A stretch of DNA of 64,000 nucleotides. Origin: Quillaja saponaria. Its lineage: Eukaryota > Streptophyta > Magnoliopsida > Fabales > Quillajaceae. The position numbers and the translations under genes were made by a program. Below, piece by piece: positions 33,290 to 46,211 of this stretch. A model generated the notes under the pieces. That model was given only the letters and a program-made list of their open reading frames with translations. It had not been told where the DNA came from and searched no databases. The stretch spans positions 17,360,001-17,424,000 of the forward strand of contig CM055612.1 of assembly GCA_029379385.1 (NCBI GenBank). Direction: 5' to 3'. Numbering within the stretch: the first letter of the stretch is position 1; every line of letters starts with the position of its first letter.

Positions 33290-34930
33290 CATCCAGCATT
33301 GTAACCAGACAAGGTTTTCTTTCTTTTTCTTTATAGAAAAAAAAATATTAAGAGAGAGTAATTACAGAAAGGAAGAACAATGTGTCCTCCTTGGAAAAAA
33401 AGAAACAGAAAAATAGAAGTAGTGTGTTAAGCCAAAACGGCTACAGTCAAAGTGCATATTAACAAAACTAACCCTCTGGAAAGTACCAGCTGCAGTACAG
33501 CAGAGGGTGACCAGAAGAACAATCCCACCCAAAATAGATATAAAGAAAGATAGTACCCATGAAAGATCCTTACATTTTTCTCCAACCACATCCAAACTCC
33601 CAAAATCACCGGTAAAAAGCACAATGACACAAACACTTAGCATCCCAATTGCCCCAAAAATCCCGCAACTGAGTTAAATACTGATCGTGGAGGGATCTCA
33701 GACAAACCCAGACAACTCCAAAAATATCAAAAACTCTACTCTAAAGGGTTCAAGGCACTGAGCAATAAATGAAGAGATGCTCATTGGACTCACTCCTTAA
33801 ACACAATAAGAAATTGTCTGGGCTCAACGCCTTACTCAGCCTTGGCACCTGCAGCAAGTTATTATTATTTATTGACCCTATTAAGAACAGTTGTCCAATT
33901 AAATCCTTAACTTTGGATGGAACCAACTTTCCAAATAAAACAATTAAAAGGAAAATGAGAGGAACTAGAATCACAAATAAGAGAATTATAGAAAGATTTA
34001 CAAGTATAAGAGCCAGAAAATTCACGAGATAAAGCATGTCTATCAGGAATATTAGAGAACTGGAATTATCAAGAATATTCATCATACCAGAAAGCTCGGA
34101 GGCCTCACTATCGTTAAGGTGTCTCGGAGATGTCAGAAAACCACCCATCGTCACAACATAAAAATAAAAAGAGGTAGGAGAAAAGTGACCTGTTCAAATA
34201 CAATAAAGGCAAGGAAAACATTGAGCTAAATAATTAACCCTAGACCGAACATCTTTCAGAAGCAAAGACAATTACCATCAGCAAAATTTCAAGTATGCCC
34301 GGGAGAAAAGAGAGACATAACCTGAAAGATGAATTTCCAACAGCATGCATGAGAAAGAGACATTTGTACCAGCTTTAGCGTACAAATACACGAACATTCT
34401 GCATAAATCCAAATATAGCTCTGATCAGCCTGTGCTAAATAGAATCAAGTTTCTAAGAACTACCATAATCATTTTCCCACAATCTCAATGTTTTTGGACA
34501 CCAACTAAGCAAGTCTCAATCCACCCTCAGACTTACACCTTCAACAAACTTCCTAACTAACCAAATGATCCTTCCTATTCTCACTTTGCAAGAATTACAA
34601 GAACCAATAAGAGTAATACCATTCCCCAAGAAGTAAGTACATTTCTGCCCATCTAATCTAAGAGACACTTAACAAACAACAGGATCCCAAAACGACACAA
34701 AACAAGGGTTATAACCCAGAGGAACATCTATATAGATTAAAGGAAAGTCTAGGATAAGACAACCAGCAAAAAAAGAGTAAGTTCTCAAAACCTGACTATC
34801 CAAACCCAGCAACCCCACTTTGGGACAGCAAGCAGATTACATGCATGATTATTCTAACTCATGTGTGCCTGAAAAGCCCTATGCTGTCTAAACTTGACTT
34901 GACAAGATACTTACTCCCATCCTTTATTAG
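33290..34930 (-). mobile_element. LINE remnant in unit 2
   Basis: Counterpart of 23200-24850. The zinc-binding part is clearer here: on the minus strand about 33960-33760 reads LVPSKVKDLIGQLFLIGS, NNNNLLQVPRLSKALSPDNF, then LCLRSESNEHLFIYCSVP, which matches the plant LINE pattern K-V-P-x-K-V-K-x-F, then L-L-Q-x-R-R-P, then a C/H knuckle. The RT C-terminal block lies near 34700-34880. Stops and indels are frequent. Confidence 0.65.
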
Positions 34931-35489
34931 TACCTTGAAATAGAACTCATTTAATTAAAGTGTGTCGAAGTGATAATTATTTGCTTAAGAACACGCTTCT
35001 CATTAAGCAACAAAACGAGATAATAGATTGATTAATTTTCCAATTCAGTTAACAAGATAAGATAGCTACAATAAATCAAGCAACAACCATAGCTTCCCGG
35101 AAATAGGGGAAATAAAATCCAAACCAAAACAAGTGAAATAATCTATCAATCACAGAAGCCACTTAAAAGTTTCAACTTGATGTTCAACTTAAAAAAACCA
35201 CAAGTGATAACCAAACTAAACACATAAGCTATATTTCTATAAATAAAAACTATATATTTAGAAAGAAATGTATGGAAAAACCATGCTATTTATCCCAGAT
35301 ACTTACTAAATGTTCATTATTAATAATATAAATTACCACATAATACTCATGTCAAACAAGTAAAGGTTTATCTATTGTTTTTCTTCATAACAGCACCCAA
35401 AAAAAAAAAGCATCTGGTTAAGAAAATCACAACTAATTCTAGTAAATAGCACATCATTTAAGAAATCAACAAAGTTACATCCTCCCCAA

Positions 35490-36520
35490 CAAAGCCCTTG
35501 GAAGTTCATCTCCTGGTATTCCCCATTTTTTCTCCACTACTTAATTTTAAAGTTGATAATGGTACTCGTATTCATTTATGGGAGGATGTCTGGATAGGAA
35601 ATGGGTCCTTTGCTGTGATTTAATCTAGGCTATACTCTCAATTCTCCATTTTGCTTTATTTTCTTCTTTTTACGTTTTGGAAGGTGATGATGGTACATGG
35701 GATTTTCCCTATTTACGAGGTCTAAATGAAAGAGAAGTTTCCGATCTTACTAATTTGTTAGATGTTCAATTTAATCTAAGATGTAAAAGGTGATTAAGGA
35801 TAATTGTAGGTTGTATTAACCATACACTGTTAGTCCTTTTAGGTTAGAGATGGAGAAAGAAATCCAACTAGCGTTATATACCTCAATTACTTTGAAGCTT
35901 TCGATAAATTTGTTAATATATAAATTTTACAAAGATTCATTTGAGTGTATGGGGTGCCTATATTTCATTTACTGCTGGTTTTATTACCAAACAGTACATG
36001 ACAAGAAGGAGAGACTGGAAAAAAACAAGCAGAAAAAGAAACTTGATCTTTTTGACTAAAACGTTTGGAAATAGTATTTCATGCGTTAGCAAAAGCAAAC
36101 TGCTTCTAAAAAAACCGAAGTTCAAGTTCACGTAAAAAATTAAGTCCTAAGTCAACTAAAAATCCTTAATAGGTCAACTAATCACAACCTCAATTGAATA
36201 TTAGACTACAATTCTTCACAATTACCTAAGAACCATTTCTGCCCTAGCTCCCTCCTACCAGTTGCACTTTTACCTGAATGAATTTTGTAACTAAGATTTA
36301 AACAGTCTAAGGCAGACTATATTTGACAATTTTGTCATATTTTTATTGATTGAACACATAGTAATAAGTTGAGGAATGAGGAGTTTCCAAAAGCTACCAC
36401 TTTAAAGACGCACAAATTCCCTCCTATAATATTGTTTGTGAGTTTAGATACGAGATCAAAGGAAAGGAAATGTGATAAGTTAATGTCGAGATAGCACCAA
36501 TAAATAAGAGAACATAAGAA
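35490..36520 (+). mobile_element. Insertion in unit 2 with plus-strand LINE fragment
   Basis: Relative to unit 1, about 1 kb is extra. Its first 300 bases (35540-35790) read on the plus strand as KVDNGTRIHLWEDVWIGNGS and a following LNEREVSDLTNLLDV, the G-D/N-G-x-x-x-x-F/L-W-x-D-x-W-x-G motif located between the RT and zinc-binding domains of plant LINEs. Orientation is opposite to the other LINE remnants. The remaining part (35800-36520) has no recognisable content. Confidence 0.5.
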
Positions 36521-36790
36521 TAAAATTTGGGAGCTTTGATGAGAGGGAAATAACCCATAAGGAGAGTTCCAATTCACTAACAGTTAGCATATTTTGATCA
36601 AAACAAAGGGAAAAAAGCCGTAGTAGTGCTGCCGTAATGATCAAAACACTGTAAATTATCTAACTCTGGTGCCAATTACTAGATCCAATATTACTCTTCT
36701 CATTCCTGAAAGGTCTCTTGCTTTGTAATATGACCTCACAGTTTCTAAAATTACAATTTGTGAAATAAGAGGATGCAATGTAAATAACAG

Positions 36791-38251
36791 TATTTGTGTC
36801 TTTTTTCATCCCAATATACACCCTTTGATCCTTTCTATCCCCCTCAAAACTCAGAAGTTGGTTGCTGATGTAATTGAAGTTTTAAATTCAATTTAAGGTT
36901 GAATTTTCCTTCTAAATTATGTAAAACCGTGTCCAATTGCATGTTGCAAATAAATTGCAGATTATATATCAAATCTCCAGTTACCCAAAAAGATTCTTTT
37001 TTGTTTATACTTGGATTAATTTCCTTCTATAAATAGTTTCTCCAAAAAGAAAAATTATTACTAAAAAGAGTGATACATATGGTGTATTTATTTAGTTTAA
37101 GTAGAAAAACAAAATGAACTATAAGAGACAAAGGAACAAAAATAAAATCAAATAAATGACAATATCTTTTTACTTAGTACGTTAAGATTTAAGAATCAAT
37201 TCAATTAATGTAAGTTATTCATTTAGTTTAAGTAGAAACTTGCAAACACTGAATAAGAAACTGTTATATCCAATTCTCCATGACAGCTAGCACAGAAAAC
37301 GAACTTACACTCATACAGTCATGCATAGAGTAAAAGAATCTTACCAAGAAAATTGCCTTCCTCTCGGATGATCTTTAGTGAAACTTTGTATCTACTGATT
37401 TGTATATATAGATTTTGTAAAAATCCAAGAAAAGATCGTTTCACCCAAAATTGACTTCAGACGAAGGAAAAGTCTACTTCATTTTGGAAGAGGGTTTGGA
37501 GATTTTTTAATTGATTTCTAGTAATGGCAAAAATTAAAAAGAAAAAAAATCACTTAACTATTGTTTTAGTAGTTCAATCAATTCAAAAATATTTTTAGTC
37601 AATTGTATCATCTGAAATTCAAAATTATTTCTTTTAGTTTCACACGAGTATCTCATATTCTTTGATTGTGAACCTAATATGGTTTAGGATTTGTGGTTGT
37701 CTAGACCCACAAATATTTTTCATGCAGGCTCAAACACTGAATATTGTAAAGTGTTAAGCTCAAGCATGTCTTACCACTTAAATCACGCCTTGTGGGTTGT
37801 TTAGAATTTTTTAATCAAGTTACATTATTTGATTTTCATGGTATGCATAAATAAATAAATTCTACATAATTTAATAATAAAATTACCTAATTTTTTAATT
37901 TTTTTTGTAAAATATAAAAACATAGATATGTTATTATTTTTATATCAAATATGGTTATTTTGTTAATTCATAACATACAAACGGAAGAAAAGAACTTGAT
38001 TGAGAAATTACGAATCTTGAAGGATAAATTGACTAAGAAATTTTTTGAATAATCAAACTAAAAACTGATATAATCCTAAAATAGGAAAATAGTAGATATA
38101 TATTAAGATTAAAAAAAATAAAATTAAAAACTACTAATAAATTCTATAACATTTAATTTCGAAAACATTGACATAATCATGCAGCTCCTATTTTTGTGGT
38201 TAAAAAAAGTAAATAATCAAAAGAATAAAACAATGGTTACATCCTCATGAA
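36791..38251. other. Intergenic AT-rich sequence with MITE-like fragment
   Basis: No gene is supported. Around 37980-38110 lies a fragment in inverse orientation related to the foldback at 2237-2623 (AAAACTGATATAATCCTAAA and AAATAGTAGATA). A simple A/T-rich stretch covers 37840-37960. Confidence 0.4.
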
Positions 38252-38729
38252 TATAATTACGGGGATCTCTTGACCCACCTATGTTTTGCGTTCTGGAATT
38301 TCGTTCCAAGATCGTGGTTCTTTTGTATATTGGGATCATTGTTGTTTGTGATCCAAGTCATTAAAACTAGCTACCCAAAATTTTAAGATTTTTCACCCAG
38401 AAAATGGGAAAGTATGATTACAATTTCAGCCTATATCAATTATTACTTATTTTCTTCATATATGTATATTTTTATATAATTAGTAGGCTATTATCTTTCT
38501 TGTACCATAAATTAGATATTATGTATTATATTCATTTAGTAGAATTTAATGTGAATTACACCACCAAAATATGGTAAAGTGGCCCAAATAAGTACTTTAA
38601 GCGTACCATGTCCTAAAATAGCGAACCAACTACGCCTACTCCCATCGTCCCATGATTTTAGCCAGGTAGCGTACCCCGCACTCGTTCCCGTACCATGTCC
38701 CGAAACGTATCGGGATCCTGGTAACTATG
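38252..38729. mobile_element. hAT-like MITE, copy 2, 8-bp target duplication
   Basis: Same element as 28348-28807, alignable end to end, 478 bp. The right end is CTGGTAACTATG and the left end is eroded (TATAATTACG for CATAGTTACC). A perfect 8-bp repeat, CTCATGAA, flanks it at 38244-38251 and 38730-38737 and differs from the GAAAGGAC of copy 1. The two copies are therefore independent insertions, not products of the tandem duplication around them. Copy 2 keeps more C/G in its right half (CGTACC, CCCGTACC), suggesting less CpG decay. Confidence 0.8.
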
Positions 38730-38796
38730 CTCATGAACTAAGAATATCTAGTAATCTAGTAATTTAAAAAACTATTATTAAAACTTACTAAACCCA

Positions 38797-39010
38797 TAAG
38801 GCATGGTTCAAATGATAAGACACGCTTGAACTCAGTAATTGAGATGTCTATACAATGTCGAGTGTTCAACCTTGTAGAAAAATACTTATGGTCTTTAGGG
38901 AAGGGTCAGTCACAAACTTCAAATGAGATTAGGCTCACACTTAAAAAATATAGAGATACATGTATATCTCAACATCGAGAGTCTCACGTGCTTATATTGA
39001 ACAACACTAT
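38797..39010 (+). mobile_element. Possible tRNA-derived SINE
   Basis: A-box-like TGGTTCAAATG (38804-38814) and, about 50 bp later, a B-box-like GTGTTCAACCTTG occur at the spacing seen in SINE heads. No A-rich tail or target duplication could be fixed, so this is only a candidate. Confidence 0.3.
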
Positions 39011-39549
39011 GATATAACGCAACAACAATGCATGTGTACCTATTCATCTTCTTAATTCTACCTCAGTACCTATCATCATTGATGAGCCTTTTCTATATAC
39101 TCTCATTACTGTATTAGGTTTGTATAAAAACTACAACTCCAGACTGTACTCTCACAACTTGTGACTATCTCACTAACTTCCACAAACCCACCATTGTGAA
39201 ACTCCACCTATAAAATTTCACCTTGGTGTGCCACTCACACCCATCTCTAGGTGTGATGGCGACACCCAAAATTACAAACTCCATCTTCCATAAAACTACA
39301 AAATTTCAACTTCCATTTTATGCACTTCATGCAAAACTCAACTTCTTGTGTTTTTTTTTTTTTTTTTTTCTTCTCTTCCTTTTGCACAATACACAAACTT
39401 AATGGCCACAACTTTTTTTTTTCCTTCAACCCTTTTATATTTTTACAATAACTCCACAATCCATTCACATCCCAATTGAATATGGTTAGCATGCTAGGAG
39501 TTCGATATATTGGAAATAAATTGTCAAGGCAAAAGGAGCAGACACCTAA
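39011..39549. other. Intergenic, T-rich runs
   Basis: No gene is supported. Long T runs at about 39352-39370 and 39412-39422 create a lysine-rich minus-strand ORF that I take as an artefact. Confidence 0.4.
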
Positions 39550-40672
39550 GGGTGCGTTTGGTATGAGGTTAAAAATATGAGGGTTAAGCCATACATGGAG
39601 ATAATATCATGGAAGATATATTAAGGAGAGAAATTTTAAGCTTAATTTGTTTGGTTGGGATTATAAATGTAAGTTAATCTTTAATTTCTTAAATGTTAAT
39701 CATAATTAATACAATATTAATGATTAATAAAAAAAAAAGTTAGGTACGATCATTTTATTTTATTTAACCTTGTGAAAATGATAAAACATTTTTAAATTTT
39801 ACATGTATATATAAAATATTATAGACAAATAGAGAGGTTGAATATTGTTGATTCTCTTATAATAAGTATAAAAAAGATGTTTGCAACAACAAAAAATGAA
39901 AAAAAATAATTTCATCTTAATTAAAGATATGTGGATTGTTAGGACCTTCAGTGGTCCAGTGGGACCTGTTATACCTGCCTATCTTGGAGATCCAAAGGTT
40001 GACAATCTTATAAGGCCTACTTGGGGTTTATTATTCTCTTCTATTAGTAAATCATTTCTTAAAGTTATTTAATTTTAACCTCTTAAATATAATTATAATT
40101 AGTACCTAATTAAAGATTATAAAAATTACAATTTTATTGTTTTATTTATTCTCATAATACAAAATAAATATATTATTTTTTTTTTTTAATATTTGTAAAA
40201 AATTATTGAAGTTACCTAAAAAATATGTACAAATTAAATTAAAGTATATTTAAATCAAATAATTAAAATCTTGGAAGAAAAAAAAATTGTATTTCTCACT
40301 TTATATACATTATTATCTTTATTTTTTTAATATTTGTAAAAAAAATTTAAAGTTATCTAGAAAATCTGTACAAATTAAATTAGAGTATATTTAAATCTAA
40401 TAATTAAAATCATGAAATAAAAATAGTATTTCTATGCTAAATCTTTGGATTTGTTCCCGATAGGCAACTATATATGACTATGAAATGAGGCAAAGGCAGC
40501 AAAAAAGAGGCTTACATCTTAAACTGTTCTTGAATGGTTAATGTTTACTACTAACTTTTGGCACCTCTTAAACATTACTCTTTAGCTAATTGATATACCA
40601 AACATAGTTAAGTGGGAGTAAATATTACAATGTTAATCTGTATGCCCTCTTAACCCTCTACCAAACACACCC
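39550..40672. mobile_element. PIF/Harbinger-like (Tourist-type) MITE
   Basis: Terminal inverted repeats are GGGTGCGTTTGGTA at 39550 and TACCAAACACACCC ending at 40672 (13 of 14 positions), with looser similarity continuing inward (GGTTAA). The flanking TAA at 39547-39549 and 40673-40675 is the target duplication expected for the superfamily. It is 1123 bp, AT-rich, with no transposase. Inside, a block near 40140-40270 is repeated imperfectly near 40320-40440 (TATTTGTAAAAAA..TT, TACAAATTAAATTA..GTATATTTAAATC), a direct duplication of about 180 bp. Confidence 0.85.
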
Positions 40673-41572
40673 TAAGATTCATTCATTTGAAATCCATGTG
40701 CCTCTCACCTACCCTTTACTCATATATCTCTCTCACTCTTTCTCCTTCCCTGTGACATCTTTATGTTTAATGTATTCTCCACATTTCACTTGTCTCAATA
40801 ACTAACTTATTGTAATAACTAATAGGGTTAGCATGCTAATTTTCTTGGTCAAATGTGATTATTATGAATATGATAATAAGCATAAATCCCTCATTATTGA
40901 ACATGTAAATTATTTAATTATAATTAAGTTTGACAAGATTATAATCAAATACAAACATCTCTAAATTTTTACTGTGATTATTTGGCCCAGATTACTAAAT
41001 TAGATAGAAAGATTGTGAATTATTTAGTTGTGATCAAAAGTTGAGGCTAGGTATGGAGTCTATGAAAATTTGACATGATCTTAATACATACTTATTCTTA
41101 TTTTAATTCTCATGCTCACATGTATAACATAATTTTCATATCACTAACACATTTAAGTTTCTATTGTTCTTTCTTTCGGTGATAAGTTAAAAAACTTTAA
41201 TTATAACTGTATTATCTATACTATACTAAATGGGAGAAGACCCTTATGGTCTCCTATTATATTATAATTAAATTAAATTAAATATCATAAAATAAGCTTT
41301 TTGAAAGAGAAAATTTAAACTACCAATCCCATTATGCGTGGCAATTTCCCAAAATCAGTTATCCACTCAAACCCAATTTTCTATGTGCTTCATTCACCTT
41401 AAGTTTTCATGTTATCCCCAGATTAGTTTCCTCATTCCCCTTTCCATTAGTTTTCTCCTTTGCCCTCTCTGGCCGGATCTTAGCCTTTAAGATCCCAATC
41501 TGAGACCTTAACCTGTCTAAAGATGTCATTGGGGTCTTTGTTGAAATCTCACCCATTATGCCCCTAGTGGTG
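40673..41572. other. Intergenic, nothing recognised
   Basis: AT-rich sequence without a supported ORF. A small palindrome, GGAGAAGACC..TTATGGTCTCC, lies near 41230-41255. Confidence 0.4.
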
Positions 41573-44500
41573 TGATAACCCGATACTGAAAAATCAAATT
41601 TTTAGACACAATATGTAAATTTTTATTATAAAATAATAAATACATAAATAAATTAAATAAGTAACAGTGTAATTGACATATTATAACCCAATATTAAAAT
41701 TTGAATTATAACAAATTGGTGTAACTCTTGATTGTAAATAAATTATATAAGTGTGTACCATTAATTAAAATTTGATTAACTTGGAACTTGATTTTATTTG
41801 GTTTAAATTTCTTAATAAGTGAAATAAATCTATACAAAAAATAAACTATTAAACATTTACAATGAGTAAGTTTATATATAGATACACATATATAATTAAG
41901 AATAAATGTACATCACATGTTAAATTTATATGACTTTGACCCAGACTTATTTTATTTTAACTTTTATTCTTTTTCTCTTTCTTTTTTATCTTATTTTCTT
42001 TGTGGCTGGGCATTCTTCTTTGCCACAGCCTTGGTTTCAGTTTTTTCCCATTCTTGAACTTTCCTTGCACCCTCTGCTGACCAAGGATTTCAACTTCTCC
42101 TTCCCTTATTTTTTATCTTGATTGGAAGCTACTGTTTTGCAATCTCATGCCCCTTAGCAGCCATCATCAGTTGCAACCCCTGTTTAGCCGTAAAGTTTCC
42201 TTCCCTATTTTGCCTTTGCAAGTCTTTCTACTGGTTGAAAGGTCCAGCTTGCCTCATTGTTTGTTAGTTTCATCCTTTTTTGCTTGGAATAGGTTGTGGG
42301 TGTGTGTACGTGAGTGGGAAGCGACCAAGTAGCAACTTTGTTTTGTGATCCCTGCAGTAGGATAACAGCAAGCTCTTCCCTTGGATATGCGTTTCAGCTT
42401 TTGTCAAGAGGAGATCAGCCTTGTTTTGGCCGTAAGTCTCCATTCCTAGTTTTGCCCATGTAGTTCCTTAGCTAGTTGCACCTTTCTTGATCACGTAATC
42501 TTATTTTTTCCTCTGCCTATTGTTTATGGGCTACTCCAGTCGTGAGGATGTGATTGCCCTGCATCTTGGCTTGCAGCCATGAGATTGTTTGGCTGTTTGC
42601 GGTTTCAGTTGCCTTCTTCATGTCTTTAATTCCTCCCCTATGTGTGAGCTTTGTTCCTGTAACGAGCTAAGTTCTTCTTCTTAGCAAATGTTGGCAGCTA
42701 TTTGGTGATGGCAGCAACTTGTAATCTTGGTAAAGGGTGAGGGCTGAATTTGAAGTTTTAATGTTTTGTAGTCTTACTATTTCAAATTAATAGTATTCTT
42801 ATGAGTTAATATTGTGGATGAAGGGTTATATGAAATTGAATTAAGAATCTTGAACAAAAAATAAGAAAATTGATGGATTAAGGTAGAACAATGGAGGGTT
42901 AATGTGAGTTATTTTTAACTCATTCTAATTTAAATGAGTAGTAGTTTAAATGACTTTAAAACTAATGTGGGAATTATTGGTAATGTGAAATTAATGTAGT
43001 ATGTTAATTAAATTGGGATAGATTTATATATATAGATATACATACACATTAAGGGAAATAATTTATGCATCCAAGGTGTTTGATAAAATATTTACAAGAA
43101 AACTAATTACAACTTTTTAATAAAAACTTGGTAAATTTAAGTCGTGATGGTTAGTTGTTATTAAAATTTGAATAAAAAGTTCATAACATGAGCAAAAGGG
43201 TTGGTTGACGTATTGAGTTAAGGAGTTAATGAAAGTGAGTAATGGGTATGATCAAAGGAGGATTAGTTGTGAACAAAGTGTTGGAAAATGAGAGTTAAGT
43301 GGTTTTGAAAGGGTGCAAGGGGCAAATTTTGTAGGTGAAAGAAATTCAGTATTTCGAGTGTCTTTGGAGCTGAATTAAATTAAGAGTTCAAAAGATAAAA
43401 TGTAGCTTAAAGAATTAAGGTGTTGTCTACAAAATTTTGTAGTCTGGTTCCAAGTATATTTGTCAATAGATCTTCTAGACTGTAGCTAGATCAATGCAAA
43501 ATTGTTAGTGCACTTAATTCAGTTCTGGAGTCTTTGTCAGGGGTTAGGGTTGGAATTAGCTTAGGACCTTTGAATGAAAGTTGTCCCTAACATCTTGAAA
43601 CACTGTACTGGAGAGTTTCGTAACTTAATTAACAAGTATGAGAATTCTAGAAACATTCGAATCTAGTTGGCAACCAGGAATTTTCGAGTGCTTTGTTTTT
43701 GTTTATGTGAAGAATCAAGTGAGTTCTAAGCTGATTTTAGGAAAAGTTTCTAAATAAGAAAGCTAGATAACTTGCTAAAGTTAATGTTTCAACTTGGTTT
43801 ATTAAATTTGATTAAGTATGTAAGTAAGAATAAACATATATTCAAGGGGGCTGTGAAATGCCTAAAAAGAGTAAGTTTTAAATAATTAATTGTATTAATA
43901 TACACATCCAAATTATGTTTTTGATACCTATCTAGAAATATATACTTGTCTATTAATAAATCCAATAAACAGAATTGGATTTCCTTTTTTCTAGAGAAAG
44001 TTATGTTCAATTCTAAGATAAGGTCAGACCTGTCTAAATCCTGTGTTTATAGAATTTGAAGTAACTTTAAAGAATAAACTGTATTGATATAAAAATAAAA
44101 AAATTACAAATGATATACCATTGTAAAGCTACATGTGTCTAGTATTTAATAAATTTTATGAAACTAGATTTGGAATTTCCTAGATAAAAATATGACTATT
44201 AAAGTAAACACTAGTCCAAACTCCAAGTTTGGACAGTTTCAACATCTTTAACTCACTTGTGTTTTCTAACTTTTCTAATAGTCTTTTTCTGCCCTATGCA
44301 CTATCAAGACATCTAAAATATCTTTTCATTATCAACCTTACCACATAAAGTACAATTTATATTTCTTGACATATAATAGCTTAATAGAAAACTTTCATAA
44401 AGAAACTTATATAAGTTGATATATAAGTTTAGTAATTAAAAGGTTATCACAATAACATTTAAGAACTAAGTATTAGTTGGAAATATGAATTTCAGTTCCG

Positions 44501-45652
44501 AATCCTAATATGGACTTGTTGAGATGCGCGAACGCAAGTGCAGTGACAAATGGAATCAGTTGAATGTGAGTGGTTAATTATTGCCCTTTGGGGCTAAATT
44601 GTTATGTACAATTGTATGTGTAATTAAATAAATGTGCAAGTATAATGTTTTAGGGAGTTATTTGAATTATGCTTATTTAAAATTGTTTGTGGTTGATAAA
44701 GGCCAACAAATTGAAATTTTTCTAAGAAATGATTTTTATTGCCGGAATTGAGATCCAGGTGCAACTAGGATATTCTGATTTTAAGTCCGGAGAAATTATG
44801 ATTATGATAAATGTTTTTGAAATTTGAGTGCTCAGCCCCGGTGTGATGGATTATGTACAGAGATTAATCTGTTGTGTATGCGCGTAAATTCCCGGCAGTG
44901 GGTGATACTGTTGTACGGAGCTAGGTTACTCGTAGCCCTTTGGTTGCTTTGCATGCTATTATTGCTCTGACTTATTTTTGATCCTATGAATCATATAAAT
45001 TGTGAATTTATGACGATTACAATGTATATGTGTAATGTGAATTAAGATATGAACATTGTTAGATGATGTTACTATATATATGTTATAGACTTGTGTTAAG
45101 TGATGCTAGTATTCTTTGGATACGATTTTCTACTCACAGAGTCTATAGGACTCACCCCCTTTTATGGATATTTTTTTTAGTAGCAGGAGTTCAGTACATG
45201 GCATCGCTAAGCTTGTGACTTGCCAATCGAGTACGGTAAAGTATTTCCATGATATCAGAGTTGCAGTCAAGGATGAAAGTTTGCAATCACACTAGAACTG
45301 TGAGGTGTCTAATTTTGTATGATGTAAGAGTATAGTTATTTGTCTTGTTTAGGATGTGGGTGGAGCAAAGCTCCTCGTGGTATTTGTGTTATTGTTGTGT
45401 GAAATCATGAACATATGTGTTTGTATTTTAAGGCATATTCCATATGGCTAGAAATCTTTGTCAAAATTTTTCAGTAAATTGTTAACTGTTTCAAAAAAAT
45501 AAAATGTTTCAATGAACTTCTGTTTTATAAAAGTTACTTTTATCCTTTAAATGAGTCAAGAGTTATGTCTGTTACTTGGTTTAGAAGTTAAGGTTAAGGA
45601 GATTTGGTTATCCAATCCTCCGGCCAGTCATGTCTCCGTGAAGGGTGTGACA
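41573..45652. mobile_element. Probable 4.1-kb solo LTR (Ty3/gypsy type)
   Basis: The block begins TGATAACCCG and ends GGGTGTGACA, a TG...CA pair with partly inverted termini. The 5-bp words on both sides are identical (TGGTG at 41568-41572 and 45653-45657). There is no coding sequence across 4 kb, and there are motifs common in the long LTRs of plant chromoviruses, such as GGACTCACCCCCTTTT (about 45149-45164) followed by an AG-rich step. No second copy is present, so I infer a solo LTR left by recombination between two LTRs. Family assignment rests on size and end motifs only. Short ORFs inside (for example 41930-42332) are not supported. Confidence 0.6.
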
Positions 45653-45873
45653 TGGTGAGCTTTCTTTTACTTTTTCTTAATTTTTATTTCTAATTTGACA
45701 ATTGAGATTTTATGGCAAAACTTTAAGCTACATTCTAATTATTTATTTATTTTTCATGAAAAAATAACACGATTCAGCTGTCTTGCTAGAATTACTTGAT
45801 TTAATAACATAAGCTAACTTTATTGACCCAAAAATAAAACTCAGAACTTGGAAAAATTTGTACATCTAAACCC

Positions 45874-46211
45874 AAATTTTTTTAGGAAAAATGTGTACAA
45901 TTTTCTCTGGCTCATAATCTTATACCAACGTGTCAAGTTCTTCTAATGACATACTCTTTTATCAAGGTGTTAGTTTTCCACTCTTATGCACATCCTCGAT
46001 TATATAAAAAATAAAAGACACACGTAACAGACACTATTATATAAAATATATGGTTTATCGACTCTAGAATCTTACACGCAAATAGAGGACACGCATAAGA
46101 GTGAAGAATTGATACCCTAATAGAAGAGTACATCATTAGAATAATTTGACAAGCTGGTATAAGAGCATGTGCCGAAGAAAATTTTACACATTTCTCCTAA
46201 AAAAAATTATG
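45874..46211. repeat. Long foldback element (hairpin, arms about 130 bp)
   Basis: The left arm (45874 to about 46005) and right arm (about 46075 to 46211) are inverted copies. Matching blocks include TTTTTTTAGG/CCTAAAAAAA, ATGTGTA/TACACAT, CTTATACCA/TGGTATAAG, TCTAATGA/TCATTAGA and CACTCTTATG/CATAAGAGTG. The loop is about 65 bp. A transcript would form a long, imperfect hairpin of the kind processed into small RNAs. It is non-coding; no clear target duplication. Confidence 0.75.

Larger units (their letters stand above)
28930..36790. repeat. Diverged tandem duplication, unit 2
   Basis: Second copy of the block at 20770-25740, in the same orientation. It is enlarged by a LINE 3' fragment (29190-29520), a TRIM retrotransposon (31425-32975) and an insertion at 35490-36520 that includes a plus-strand LINE fragment. 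These insertions have no counterpart in unit 1 and therefore came after the duplication. Confidence 0.75.

Noticed and set aside
39247..39492. Minus-strand ORF with a poly-Lys stretch
   Set aside because: Two long T runs on the plus strand create it; there is no promoter or splice support.
41930..42332. Two ORFs of 61-63 codons
   Set aside because: They are pyrimidine-rich stretches inside the probable solo LTR with no coding signature.
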